Notes: generated by a model from the letters alone, not told the origin. A DNA stretch of 64,000 nt from Maniola hyperantus (GCF_902806685.2 NC_048539.1:2554501-2618500), one strand, 5' to 3'; shown: positions 43,265 through 54,939, counted from the first letter of the stretch. Program-made: numbers and translations.

Positions 43265-43700
43265 ATACAATGTTTTTTTTAAATAGATATAGCGAGCAAA
43301 CGAGCAGGCGGGTCACCTGATGTTAAGTGATTACCGCCGCCCATGAACATTTGCAGCACCAGAGGAGCCGCCGATGCGTTGCCGGCCTTTTAGGAATTTG
43401 TTGGTCCGCCCCTTGAATAACCCCATGTTATAATCTAGTGGGAACACCGCCTATGGGAGTTGGTTCCACAGTTTGCACGTGCGTGGAAAGAAGGATCTGA
43501 TTTTTCTGATTTTATATTCGTGCGTGGAAACTGAAAATTCAATGTGGCTGGCGACTAACGATCTGTTGAAGTGACATATCCTTGCGCTTCGCAGAGTAAT
43601 TAACACGCAGAGCTTGAGTGGGGGGGCTAACAATTCACTGAGGATCACGTTTGTTTCTAAGCCAAATGTAGTCTTGTAAGTTTGGATCCTAGTAATTCGA
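43265..43700 (-). pseudogene. LINE 3' fragment (CR1/Jockey-like C-terminus)
   Basis: On the minus strand LKLCVLITLRSARICHFNRS, then SFFPRTCKLWNQLP, and in a shifted frame segments like YNMGLFK-type and FLKGRQ. The pattern (R)SFxPRTxxLWNxLPxxxFPxxYNxxxFKxxxxxxL is the C-terminal signature of CR1/Jockey-group LINE proteins. The gcgggtcacctgatgttaag and gccgccgatgcgttgccggc blocks are its 3' UTR. SINE-2 begins two bases to the right. Confidence 0.7.
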
Positions 43701-43701
43701 C

Positions 43702-44050
43702 GACCTCACTGGCGCAGTGGTGAACGCTGTGGTCTTATTAGTGGGAGGTCCCGGGTTCGATTCCTGGCAGGGGTTTGGAATTTTATAATTTCTAAATTTC
43801 TGGTCTGGTCTGGTGGGAGGCTTCGGCCGTGGCTAGTTACCACCCTACCGGCAAAGCCGTGCCGCCAAGCGATTAAGCGTTCCGGTACGATGCCGTGTAG
43901 AAACCAAAGGGGTATGGGTTTAATAAAAACTGCCATACCCCTTCCAGGTTAGCCCGCTATCATCTTAGACTGCATCATCACTTACCATCAGGTGAGATTG
44001 CAGTCAAGGGCTAACTTGTATCTAAATAAAAAAAAAAAAAAAAAAAAAAA
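43702..44050 (+). mobile_element. SINE-2 copy, complete with polyA tail
   Basis: gacctcactggcgcagtggt (A box), cccgggttcgattcctggca (B box), a ctggtctggtctggtggga run, cggtacgatgccgtgtagaa, tgccataccccttccaggtt, ttgcagtcaagggctaactt and about 24 A. The head is tRNA-like. About ten differences from 60513-60853 by eye, so the family was recently active. Confidence 0.93.
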
Positions 44051-44165
44051 TTACTAATTAACACGCGAGATACAGAGTATGGCTCTCTACTCTTGACAAA
44101 CATAAATGTGAATTCGTCAATTTATAGGTAGGTAGATTAATTTGTTGTATTCCCATGACAACGAC

Positions 44166-44221
44166 CAAAATATGACAATACAACTTGATCGTGTACGATC
44201 AAGTTGTATTGTCATATTTTG
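44166..44221. repeat. Perfect hairpin with 27-bp arms
   Basis: caaaatatgacaatacaact then tgatcgt, a gt loop (44193-44194), then the exact complement. No mismatch seen. Confidence 0.9.
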
Positions 44222-44423
44222 ATGTATCCGATCCGAGTCCGTGAAAATACGTTCCTTTTTGTTTTGTATGGTAGCTTATGACATAATATGTCGTAGATAA
44301 TCGCTAGTATTCTCTCGGATGACGGAAGTACAGTGCGTAATCGTGCGTGAGGGGCCGACGTCTCAACACAAGCTGAGTGGCCTACCTGTTCGAGGTGTTG
44401 CACTGCTGTACAGGACGATATTG

Positions 44424-44582
44424 GGGCCGATTCTCTTGTACACAATCTCTAAACTAAACTAAATTAATAGGTCTAAATTTAGTGCTATCCTTTTCCGCAA
44501 GCAACATTATGAAAGGGATAGCAATAGATTTAGACGTGCCATTTTAGTTTAGTTTAGAGATTGTGTACACCGGAATTAGCCT
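44424..44582. mobile_element. Foldback MITE (GGCCGATTCTC ends)
   Basis: The left end ggccgattctcttgtacaca then atctctaaactaaact is mirrored at 44543-44582. A lone end of the same family is at 59473-59513. Confidence 0.85.
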
Positions 44583-44869
44583 CATTGCCTACACCATGTA
44601 CCACCTATATACCTCGAATAAACATTATTCTATTCTATTCTATTCTAATCGCCGTTAGGAACATTAGTCGAACTCATGATAAATCTCCTGTAAATTAGGA
44701 TGGAATTTAAACATCTCAATTATTCATGCTAAACATAGATCTCTTCATAAAGTTCAGCTGAGATTTATAGCCAAGCATGGAAGTCCCGTGTCACATATCC
44801 ACAGGCGACCAAACGATCTCTCGAATGATATATCCGTGCATAGAGTGATTAATATACAGAGGTTAAGAA
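44583..44869 (+). other. Unclassified, with (TATTC)n
   Basis: An attct five-base repeat at 44624-44648. The plus frame before 44870 (SPVSHIHRRPNDLSNDISVH) has a LINE C-terminal flavour but is too short to assign. Confidence 0.35.
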
Positions 44870-45018
44870 TACTGCACGACAGATCGAGATGGCAAGCGCG
44901 AAGGCGGGCCCGGCACATCCGCACAACCTCCTCGCTAACCCGGTGCGGAATAGCGCGGGTGTGCGGGGCGTCCCCCCGCCCCATACCCCGATAGCCATCT
45001 CGACCTGTCGCGAACTAT
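44870..45018. mobile_element. MITE-4 copy
   Basis: actgcacgacagatcgagat then ggcaa at the left, cgatagccatctcgacctgt then cgcgaact at the right; GC-rich interior with gcgcgggtgtgcggggcgtc. Partner of 13627-13778. Confidence 0.75.
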
Positions 45019-45304
45019 GATTTATGATGGAAGAACGACTACTCAGCAAAATTCAGATTCGCGTTATTCTGCCGACGCGATTTTCTAGAAATGGGATCAA
45101 AAACTATTGTGTAGTCACTTTTGAACATCATAATATCGCTATTCTCTTCTCTCATAAAAATGTCTGTTAATAATAAAAGAGTAAACAATGCTACAAATCA
45201 GTAACTACGTGCAAATGAACGCTAAAAGCTTTTGGGGGGATTAAAAAGCTTAGACTAAAGAGAAAAGATAGAAAACGAGTCGCCAAAATGTTTCCTTATT
45301 AGAT

Positions 45305-45475
45305 TTTAAAAATCCCGTGGGAGCTCTTTGATTTTCCGGGATAAAAAGTGTAAAGTATCTTATGTCTTTCCCCGGGTTGTAAGCTAACTCAGTACCTACT
45401 TACCTACTACAGTTAAACTGTTGGGCCGTGGGCTAGCAGACAGACAGACACACATTCGCATTTATAATATTAGTA
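45305..45475 (-). repeat. Repeat family B fragment
   Basis: aaaatcccgtgggagctctt, tttgattttccgggataaaa, gggccgtgggctagcagaca, cattcgcatttataatatta. Confidence 0.8.
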
Positions 45476-46879
45476 TATATTATGTATCTAAGTACTTTCA
45501 TAGAAGCCAGTTAATTTTTTACCATGCAAGTCTTAATTATCTGCATTTAAATTTTAAGGTGACGCAGGACGCTCGACCGAAATTGGCAGCGCACGTGGGT
45601 AACATGTTTGCTTTTCACTTTACATTGTATGAGAAAGTTGAGAGGCACGATGATTTTCACTGAAATCAAGCGCGCGAAAAGGGTTTAGGAAAAGTATTTT
45701 TGAGAAAAAACTGCCGAATTTATGTTGGCAACGTAAAGTTATTTCAACTAATGAATAAATAAACAACGTCTAATGATAAATTCTTTTAGAATTTTCATAT
45801 CCCTAATCTAATCTAAATAATTTAGTGTTAAAATAGGAATCTTTTGAGCCTCGTAACTTTTAAATCAATATTTTTTTCAATATTTTATATATCAATAAAC
45901 CTAGATAATGACGAGATAAATCGATATAATTCTTAGTTTTGTGCGTACAATATCGAATATTGTTGTATTTTCCCTCCTACGTTTGTATGGAGAAAGCACC
46001 GAACTGAGCTACCTTAACTCAATTAACTGAGCTGTTGTTGAAAGCTTGTCAAAATGATTGCGGTTTTCTTACTTATTTTTAATTTGAAATAAAATTTTTT
46101 GTTTTCTTACTTATTTTTAATTTGAAATATTTTTTTTTAAATTTAAGGTGTAAATTCATTTATTGTTCCAAAGCGTTGGTACAAGTATAAGAGTATTTTT
46201 CCGACATATTATCACGACAAAAGACTTTCTTAAGTAATAGGTTTATAATATTTAAATTTTAAATACGTATCTAGAATTAATTTCTTAGTAGGTCAGTAGG
46301 TAGGGGAATTTTTAACAGTTTATACTAGGTATTTAAACTTTAAATAGTACAAAATCATTATCATACTAACTAACTAATTAGTTACAACTTTACTACTTGG
46401 CTTAAAATTACCCTCGACCCCCAAACTAGGTTAACCCGTGTCATGGGGGTCAGTCTCTTCCCAGATATGCAATGACAAAAATTATTATTCTTACTTTAGA
46501 GTGTGTATGAGCGCGCGCGTGTTTCGGTGTATGGGTTTGTGTATGAGTGTGTGTTTGTGTGTGTGTTTGTGTGTGTATGTATGTGTGAGTGTGAATGAGT
46601 GTGTATATTCTTATTATATGTATGTATTACGAATTAGCTTTTCAGTAGCTTCATAAGTTAGGTTACTTAACATGTTCTTCAGTTTATTACTAAGTCCGTG
46701 TATATTAGTATGCGTAATTTTAAGTTTATTATTAATGGTTTTGTATAGATATGGTCCCAAATAGCTAAATTGGCGTTGTGCAAAATTAAAAATTAAAAAT
46801 TAATGTGATTATTAATGTCGGGTCAGTATGTGTCGGAATGCAGGGTTAATCTATTTACGACTTTTGAATCGATCTAGGA
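45476..46879. other. Unclassified; GT-rich microsatellite
   Basis: 46501-46607 is GT-rich (gtgtgtttgtgtgtgtgttt and similar). 46060-46135 holds a short direct repeat (gttttcttacttatttttaa, twice). The rest is AT-rich with no frame of interest. Confidence 0.5.
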
Positions 46880-46963
46880 GCTTCCGACACGGTCAAGCGG
46901 CTTCTTGATCAAGTAAAACAATTCTACATGCTTGACGTCAAGCTACTTGACCGTGTCGGAAGC
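46880..46963. mobile_element. Small foldback (GCTTCCGACACGGTCAAG ends)
   Basis: gcttccgacacggtcaag and its exact complement 84 bp apart; the interior also pairs partly (cttgatcaag, ttgacgtcaa). Confidence 0.85.
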
Positions 46964-47108
46964 CCTTTAGAGCAGAACGGGCGTTTATTTTATTTTATTT
47001 ATGTGATTTTACTATGGTTCATCCCGTATTAAACGATTTAAAAGTAGTAGTGTCATTCGTATTGAAACAAACACTATTAAACACAATTTTATAAAGGTAC
47101 TTTTACAG

Positions 47109-47231
47109 CCGTACTCAAGAGTCGCTTAATCGTTACTTAAGATTGAGTAAAACGAGACAGACATATCTCTCACATAAATCTGTCTCGTTTTAACTCAATT
47201 TTAAGTAACGATTTGCGACTCTGAGTACGGC
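47109..47231. mobile_element. Foldback MITE (CCGTACTC ends)
   Basis: ccgtactcaagagtcgctta then atcgttacttaagattgagt, and after a short loop their imperfect complement to gagtacgg. The inner aaaacgagacaga core resembles the hairpin at 2406-2455. Confidence 0.85.
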
Positions 47232-47669
47232 GGTTAGTCAATTTCTAAAGTTGAACTTGAAATGGTTTGCTCGCGATAGCTTCACCTATTTTTTTTCTCT
47301 AGTCTGTTAAAAGGTTACTCAACTCGGAATATAGGTCTTATCTCTAGCGCTTAGGTCTTTTTAACGATTTCGGTGTTTCATAAAAGGCCTAGGCTTCAAA
47401 TATTATGGCTCTTTATAATGCATTCATTTCAAAAACTCTCGTTAACATCATGTTTGAATGTTAACCACTGCTCATATGTACATGCTCAACTATTTACAAC
47501 TAGTTTTTATCTTTTATGGAGTTGTTAACCTACACGTTGATATGACTTTTTATTTTTTTTACGACAAATACTTAATTCTTAAAAGACCTTCGTGGGAAAT
47601 AATGTAGTTCGACGCAGCCTCACCGCGGCCGATGCATTCGCGCTAGTTAATCGTGTTGACCAAAATCCA
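47232..47669. other. No feature seen
   Basis: AT-rich; a short GC-richer patch (cctcaccgcggccgatgcat) near 47617. No element recognised. Confidence 0.35.
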
Positions 47670-47800
47670 ATGAGTGGATTTAGATTTTTTTTTAAACCCG
47701 TGGAAATTCTTTGATTTCCCGGGTATATCCGTAAAAACAATCATGTCGATCTATTAATCCCACAAGGACAAACCAACAAACAAACATACACACTTCCGAT
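47670..47800 (-). repeat. Repeat family C fragment
   Basis: ttaaacccgtggaaattctt, gatttcccgggtatatccg, gacaaaccaacaaacaaaca; internally deleted. Confidence 0.7.
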
Positions 47801-47815
47801 TCTCGTGGAAACTAT

Positions 47816-47971
47816 AAGTCCCGCAAATTGCTAATGCGCGTGGCCGCCATTTTAGTGACGTCAGCACTAGACTGAAGTTTCGAGCTAATGGTATATTTTT
47901 ATTTCGGCTGACGTCAAAATGACGTCATTTTGATATTAATGAGACATGGTTCCAGCGCAATTTGCGGGACT
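47816..47971 (+). mobile_element. MITE-1 copy, complete
   Basis: aagtcccgcaaattgctaat to gcgcaatttgcgggact. Near-perfect 15-bp ends. It lacks the ~30-bp insertion present at 17442-17628. Confidence 0.9.
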
Positions 47972-48127
47972 CATACCTATGATTTTCCGAGATGAAAAAG
48001 GTAGGTATTCTATATATCCATCTTCCCCCTCCCCCTATCAGCCAAATGGTAGTATATAGGAACTTGGAAAATTTTACAGCAGTAGTATATATAATCAATT
48101 TTAAGGGAAAACAGCTATCACTGCTAA

Positions 48128-48224
48128 GTAGGGTTCACAGGTTAAGGAGTTATCTGTTTTTCGAGGATTGTGACTACGGAACCCTACACTGCGCGTGGCC
48201 CGCCACGCACTTGGCCGGTTTTTT
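48128..48224 (+). repeat. GGTTCCGT-family end fragment
   Basis: ctacggaaccctacactgcg then tggcccgccacgcacttggc and cggttttttt. Confidence 0.6.
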
Positions 48225-48821
48225 TATATATAGAGATAATCGTTAACTCCGAAGTCCCTACATCGTAACATAGAACAGTTAAAACGTAAATTACAGAGGT
48301 TATAACTTAATAAGAAATGGTAGTAAATTTCAATATTCCGGAATGTAGCCGACTCTGCATAACAATAAAGTCTGGTTCAAACAATAACACGGTACGATGG
48401 GCCTAACACTGCCGCATGAATATGAACATATTTACAGGATTTTGGACCTTAACTCTGAGGTAATAAAGCATTTGAGAGGTTCTGGTCGTGTTACCAACTG
48501 TTCTTAAGAGAATTTCTGGAGGACGTGAGATGTTTCCTAGATACGGGGTCGCAATGTGACTGTAATGTCACATTTCACACCACGTGCTACGCTTTCGGGG
48601 TTCGTGATCTCGGATAGATTGGAGATGATCTTTATGGTATGATAACACCTTATAGATAGTGCTATTTTATATTTGGTAGGGTTATCTGGGCTGAATATTA
48701 ATTTTTCCTCTTATGTAACCTAACGTTACTGTGGTATATCTGATTATTGTTATTTTTCTGAAAGGGAAACAGAAAATAATAATATCCCATCTATAAAACC
48801 TTTTTCTGTTAGTCAAAATAT
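48225..48821. other. No feature seen
   Basis: Mixed composition, no repeat family or frame recognised. Confidence 0.35.
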
Positions 48822-49012
48822 TATATAAAACGAAGAGGTGACTGACTGACTAGTGGCTTACTGATCTATCAACGCACAGCTCAAACTACTGGACGGATCG
48901 GGCTGAAATTTGGCATGCAGATAGCTATTATGACGTGGGCATCGTGGGGGTGAAATAGGGGTTTGAAATTTGTGTAGTCCATGCGGACGAAGTCGCGAGC
49001 ATAAGCTAGTGC
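48822..49012 (+). repeat. Repeat family A copy, with a deletion
   Basis: tataaaacgaagaggtgact, a tgac run, gatctatcaacgcacagctc, ctattatgacgtgggcatcg (deletion), cgcgagcataagctag. Confidence 0.85.
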
Positions 49013-49746
49013 TTAAGCACAATTATAAAACTGTTTTGAGCACATAAAAAAGTGAAATACCAAGTTAAATATAGAGGCGGGTAAATAAATTGTGTATTTA
49101 AAAGCTGGCAACATAATATTTGTCTGATGCTGCTGATATTCATAATGCATCATTTATATCTTAAAAGTTACTTGTTATTAATTTAAATTACTGACCCGCC
49201 TTCTAATTTAGTGAGAAGTTTAAAGGTTTATAGAATTAATTTTATTCATGAGTGATATAGTCAAATAAGAGAATATCTTAAGTCTTATCGAAGTCCTTAT
49301 TCAATTTTGTTAACCTATAACATCTCTTTTTCCGAGTCGGTCGTGGTCATCATTTTAGTATTTCGTTTTCTAGTATATTTCTGCTACTCTGCTCTTTTGC
49401 GACATTGGGCTTCCCATTCGTCAGTGTCTGATTTATGTTTCTGGGGCTAGATAGATATCAGTCTATTGATAGAATTTCCTATTTTCTGCACACTTGAGTA
49501 TTGTGGTACGCTTAACTATTGGTCTCCACTCTCCAGTCTCCATTCCTCTCTGTTTGTCATTCTCGTATATCGCAAGGGAACTTCCATCACAGCCCTCTCT
49601 TGTTCTGTCTTCTGTCCATCTCATTGGCCATCTGCCGTGTGCTCTGTGCGTTCGACTCTTCCTTGAACTACTACAGCTGGTTCTGTGGAAACATCTGTCA
49701 TCTAGGTAGGTTTATCGATAGATGTCCAATGCTGGATATATTGTGA
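49013..49746. other. Unclassified; possibly 5' part of the adjoining LINE
   Basis: 49440-49746 is C/T-rich and open in several plus frames with no domain that I can name. It may be a decayed upstream part of the LINE fragment that follows. The rest shows nothing. Confidence 0.35.
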
Positions 49747-49980
49747 CTGGATCGCTACGATTCGCCTGAGATCCCCTGTCTTTGTAGGACTTGCCACGAG
49801 TCTACCGAGACTCCGATGCACATTATCTGCTTCAGACCTGCTCTGATGCACAAACGTAGCGTCCAGCTAGGGAGACATATCATTTACCCTGAGGATGTTA
49901 CTTCAATTCCAGTCAAAAAGGTGCTGCTGTATTTGGCGGCCACAGGATTTGACAAGGAAGTGTGGAGGCAAACACAATAG
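49747..49980 (+). pseudogene. LINE C-terminal fragment with a Cys/His cluster
   Basis: The plus frame from 49747 reads DSPEIPCLCRTCHESTETPM then HIICFRPALMHKRSVQLGRH, IIYPEDVTSIPVKKVLLYLA and ATGFDKEVWRQTQ to TAG (49978-49980). CRTC-x8-H-x2-C, then a hydrophobic LG-containing helix, is the zinc-finger-like end typical of R1/Jockey-group LINE proteins. A stop at 49744 closes the frame upstream. A (gaa)n run at 50034-50048 may be the LINE's 3' tail. Confidence 0.65.
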
Positions 49981-50454
49981 ATCGGAGACGGTCGCAATGA
50001 TACAGGGATATCAAGGACCATAGCCCCAAAGAAGAAGAAGAAGAAGAAAGCCTTACAAGATCCAACTGTTCGCTTTCTGACCTGAGGTCGTCATTCAAAC
50101 ACCTTAGGACCTTATAAAGAAAATTTTCATTAAAAAAAATTCTGTACGGGCGCGGTATTATGCCGTTGGAAATATTTTTACTTGTTAGCATCTCAAAAGA
50201 AATATTAACTTGCAAATATTAACCTCGCTTCAGAGTTTCAGACGTAGCATTAATATTTCATTATTTATTTTTCCCTTGAACTCGGTACAAAGTTTTCTTT
50301 TAAATGAAAATGAAATAGGCACTATACCACGGATCGTATAATGTACAGTATATCTATTTTGCGCCTTCTATTCTGCGACGAGACCCGTGCTCGGTAATGG
50401 GCCGTCGAAGATTATGATAATGAATATATTCAGTATTTAACTTAACTTTAACTC
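49981..50454. other. LINE 3' tail, then unclassified
   Basis: Begins with the LINE's likely 3' UTR and (gaa)n. 50378-50420 is a SINE-1 end fragment (gagacccgtgctcggtaatg). Otherwise nothing. Confidence 0.4.
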
Positions 50455-50763
50455 ATCATTCATAATCAACCCATCGCCGGCTCACTACAGAGCACGGGTC
50501 TCCTCTCAGAGTGACAAGGGTTTTGGTCATAGTTACCACGCTGGCCATGTGCGGATTGGTAGACTTCACACATCTTTGAGAACATTATGGAGAACTCTCA
50601 GGTATGCAGGTTTCCTCACGATGTTTTCCATCACCGTTGAATCATATGATATTTAATTACTTAAAACACACATAACTCCGAAAAGTTAGAGGTGCGTGCC
50701 CGGGATCGAACCCCCGACCTCCGATTAGAAGGCGGACGTCCTAACCACTAGGCTATCACAGCT
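50455..50763 (-). mobile_element. SINE-1 copy
   Basis: catcattcataatcaaccca to aaccactaggctatcacagct; B box ggttcgatcccgggcacg intact on the minus strand. Confidence 0.92.
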
Positions 50764-51262
50764 CACTTTAGTCATAAATATACAGTTTAATATGTCGTTA
50801 AAGTTTCTCAAAAAACAAAAATACTTTACTACTGCTACTACTTTTTAGGGTTCCGTACCTCAAAAGGAAAAACGTGAATCATCTCAAAATCCCCTCTCAA
50901 CCATACCGCTACATTAACTGTAGTCTGTACCCGTAGTACAAGATTTTACGTCTCACCAAACCAAACCAAATTCGAGAGTCGAAATACTTCCGCGTTACAG
51001 TAAACTGGATCTTAACTGCCTACGGGTACAGTACTACGGGTACTGTACCTAAATAATAATATTCGTAAAATTCCTACTCTTGATAAAAGGTTGCCTTATA
51101 AAAAGAAAAATTGAATTACAAATGAAAGCTTTATCTTACACCGGGACCTTATCAAGTAAATCCAATAAGATAAGCCTTATTTAGGTTTGACTTTCACACA
51201 AGAATTTTCTTCGGGTAAAAAGTTAAGGCCGGTTCACATTATTCAAATAGTATCACGCGGCG
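50764..51262. other. GGTTCCGT hairpin scrap and a small inverted repeat
   Basis: 50846-50876 is only the family head (agggttccgtacctcaaaag). 50928-51050 has gtacccgtagtac near 50929 and acagtactacgggtactgta near 51027, opposite in orientation: a small foldback of about 120 bp. Confidence 0.5.
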
Positions 51263-51500
51263 ATATCCGAATGGTAAGGGGGAATATCCCGGGCAAGCAC
51301 CTTTAATTTTTCAGAGTTAAGTATGCGTTTCAAGCAATACGAACGGAAACAACGTAGGGAGAGAGATCTCTATTGTCAAAGGTGTGTGAAGTCTACCAAT
51401 CCGCATTTGGCCAGCGTGGTGGACTATACTATACCCTAATCCCTTCTTATTGTAAGAGGTGACCCGTGACCCGGGGATGGATTGAAACTATGATGATGGA
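51263..51500 (+). mobile_element. SINE-1 copy, old and diverged
   Basis: atcccgggcaagcaccttta, caaaggtgtgtgaagtctac, ggccagcgtggtggactata and tgatgatgg. The head and B box are degraded. Confidence 0.75.
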
Positions 51501-51737
51501 AGTCCATTAGAATAACGCGAAATCTTTATAATTTCAGTGCATGCTGTGTTGAATTGAACCCATTTATGTATTTCCAAGTAAAATGACCTACAAACTGTGC
51601 TAACATTGAGTCTAAAGTGCGTGATTTCGATGAAAATGGTACAACTATAGTAAAGTTTCAACATCTACTTAATTATTCCGATTTTTGCTGATCCTGTAAA
51701 AAATATTTTCCTGTAATTAGGTACAATGTTTCAGATA

Positions 51738-52230
51738 ATAAGTGGAGCTTTGTGAAACGGGCTTTAGTGAAAGCTAAGTCGGAGATAACCAAAATAACGA
51801 AAGTTTCACTCGTATCCATTCTATCAGGGACCTAACTGTAAGCAGATCTCTGAGATCCTCCAGATCCTCTAATTAAAGCATTTCTGCGTCCCTAAACGAT
51901 GAATCTTCATTCAGTCGGGCTCGGCCTTTATTTCGTCTGATGTAGCATACTAGTACCTACCACCTACTATATTATTTGGATTTGTAGGTACCAGCACTTT
52001 ATGTACCTTTCAAATTATTATAAGTGGAGCTATGTGAAACGGGCTTTAGTAAAAGCTAAGTCGGAGATAACAAAAGTAACGAAAGTTTCACTCGTACCCG
52101 TTCTATCAGGGACCTAACTGTAAGCAGACCTCTAAGATCCTCCAGATCCTCTAATTAAAGCCTTTCTGCGTCCCTAAACGATCAATCTTCGTTCAGCCGG
52201 GCTCGGCCTTTATTTCGCCCGATATAGCCA
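51738..52230 (+). repeat. Diverged direct duplication, 282-bp period
   Basis: The segment from ataagtggagct and gtgaaacgggctttagt through cgaaagtttcactcgta, atcagggacctaactgtaag, gatcctccagatcctctaat, gcgtccctaaacgat and gggctcggcctttatttcg is present twice (51738-51948 and 52020-52230), with about 70 unrelated bases between. No frame. It does not match the other families. Confidence 0.85.
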
Positions 52231-54330
52231 ATTTCGCCGGAATGCCTCAACGGTCGGTCGGTCTAATTATAAAGGAATCCTTGTATGCGTCATCCTTTAT
52301 TTATCCGAAGAGAATCTTTGAGCGGGCACTTGCGAATTAAAAAAGGAGAAGATTGATATCGTGAATTACTTACCTTTATTCCATCTTATGGTACAGATTC
52401 TTTCTTTGCTATTCTGACTTCTATTATATTGGGTCTTCCAATGAGTGTAAAAACGAATAAACTATTATATGTATAAACGGATCCGTGGGTGCTATCCGTG
52501 GAGGGTTGTCCCCCGACATCATTCTACGATTTTGTTTTCATGCAAAACCGTATATGATTGATTTCGCTGTGGCTCTACCTAAACCTGTTTTTATCCTCGA
52601 TGTATATCGATGGTTTTTGTAGAACTGGAAGTGATTGCATGAAAACAAAACCGGACATGTTCGATCGTGTCTTTTTACGAAAGAGTTATGTTAAAGCTCC
52701 ATGTAACAGACCGGAAAAAAAAACCATCGGATTGGCTGAATAGTTTTTATGCAATGCCTTTATAAACGTGTTCTTAGTCATCTCGATATCGAATACCTAC
52801 TCGATGTCTCTAACTTAATAAATTATTGTTCATCAACATATTTTATAGGTTACGTCATCCGAATGTGTCTCCAAGTTTTGTTATTTATTGGTGATTTTCT
52901 TTTATTTCATTGTTTTGTTTTATTTAGATTTTTCTTATATTAATAATGAATTAGGTAAGTTGCTAAGTACCTATAATCTTGTTCAATTCAAGCTTTTAAT
53001 AATTATTTGACCTTTAATTAATCTGTTGTTATCTATTTTATTATAAGTCTTCTTCTTTTCCGTAGTCTTAGCTCATTGTTTGAGGTCGATCTCAAATCTC
53101 GATTAAAGATATTTTCAAAGAGGATTATTATCGGTCCAGTATATACTTACAGTCTCTTGTATGAACTTCCACACGCCACGGTCTTGCGCCGCCTGGTCTG
53201 TTCGACACTCTCATCCTCTGATGTACTTACTCATGTTATCAAGGCTTCTTACAAACACCATCTGTCTTAGCATCTTCATCCCGTAAAGCATATTTATTGC
53301 ATTTAATCACATTTCACACGCAATCATCGGCATTTACTTATCTGCGACGTAAATCTTTCTTCCCATCAAGTGTGATCTTCCTCAGAGCGTATCTTAGCGG
53401 ATATTAGCCACTTCATAAATCTGCACTCGCCAGCCTTTCGATCAACTGCCGTGTGAGATACGGGCGTCGGGCGCATAGATAACGTTAACCATTAATGTAC
53501 GCTTGTTAAGTTTCTGTTGTTCTTTTTCTAGGGGTCGATGAGTAGTATCATCGGAGAGTCTAGAATATGATACCTACTCATTTTGTTTTGTGATTTAGAT
53601 GTGAACATAATACGAGTATATTCTAAATGTTTAATTTCACTTTTTCTATTATTATTTTCCAAATCTACTCGTAACATGTTTTACAACTATTTTATTAAAT
53701 CGATCTGTTCAAAAAATTTGGTTTATGAATTTATTTAAAGAAGCTTTAATGGTAGAGCTAGTTCACTCTGGTAGAGCTATGGCATTTTTTAAAACTGCAC
53801 ATTTTTATCAAATAGATATATTATTTTTAGTACTTAGTTATCAAATTTTCTATCGAAATATTATCCCGCGTTAAGTTAAAAGTATTAGAAGCGGATTAAT
53901 AGAATTAGACCCAACAGAAAAAAAAATTCTTGGTCAATCTTTGTTGTACAATTTCTAATTATTCCTATCGAAACGAAACCCTATTGATATGTCAGGTTTC
54001 GTTGGGGGTGGTCTGTGTTTACGCTATATGGTTTGGTAAAAACCCGTAGTGTTCTTCTGCCGTTACGGTTTTCGTTTTGGTATTTTTTGCAAATTTGCTG
54101 TATCTTGATTTCATATTAATGCAACCCTATCAGTCTTTATTACTAGTGTTCGTCTAATTAGAGTTTTATAGTGTTTCATCCATCAAAATGAAACCCTATA
54201 TATCAGTTTTCGCTGTCTGATTTAGTGCAAGCACTGTGCTTCCGTAGGAAAACGCACTCGTCTGTGACCAAGCGCACTTCGCGCGTCGTTCCGGATGATG
54301 TTAGTTTCCTCAATGCGGACTGCTGACCGT
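52231..54330. other. Unclassified; one LINE scrap
   Basis: About 53158-53205 (gaacttccacacgccacggt then cttgcgccgcctg) is a piece of the RTE-type LINE 3' end, minus strand. The frame at 52558-52743 has no domain. The remainder is AT-rich with nothing recognised. Confidence 0.4.
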
Positions 54331-54770
54331 GCAGTGCCATTTCTGCAAATTTCACTCTTACTGCATATTCATGTTGGCCCATATTTAGACTTACCAACTA
54401 GGTACTACTGTACCAACTTGATTTTGTCTGTTCAGCTATTTCATGGTACTAGTCTGTGGCTCCTTTGTTCTATATTTTATGCAGTACATATAATGTTATT
54501 ATATGCAGTGCAGTGCCATTTCTGCAAATTTCATTTTTACTGTATATTCATATTGGCCCATATTTAGACTTAGGTACCAACTAATACTGTATCAAGTTGA
54601 TTTTCTCTGTTCAGCTATTTCATGGTACCTACTAGTCTGTGGCTCCTTTGTTCTATATTTTATGCAGTATATAATATATAATGTTATTATATGCAGTGCA
54701 GTGCCATTTCTGCAAATTTAATTTTTACTGCATATTCATATTGGCCCATATTTAGATTTACAGTATGTTA
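54331..54770 (+). repeat. Tandem array of a ~185-bp unit, 2.4 copies
   Basis: gcagtgccatttctgcaaat starts at 54331, 54510 and 54699 (periods 179 and 189). Each unit also has gcatattcat(g/a)ttggcccat, ctgttcagctatttcatggt and ggctcctttgttctatattt. It has satellite-like organisation but only a few copies. Confidence 0.9.
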
Positions 54771-54939
54771 CTGCTGTATCTAAGTATAGGTAGACCAGAA
54801 TCTCATGAAAAATACGGAAATGAAATTCCAAAGTTAGCAACACGTGTACTTTGTGAATATCCGGTGTAGGTACATAGTACTACTTACCACAGTTTAATTA
54901 TATTTCAAGGCTGTGGTACTCTGTGGTGAATCGATCCAT

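Noticed and set aside
46438..46656. Cys/Val-rich small protein frame
   Set aside because: It is a translation of a GT-rich microsatellite.
52558..52743. Small plus-strand frame
   Set aside because: It is 61 codons with no domain, no start context support and no homologous pattern that I recognise.
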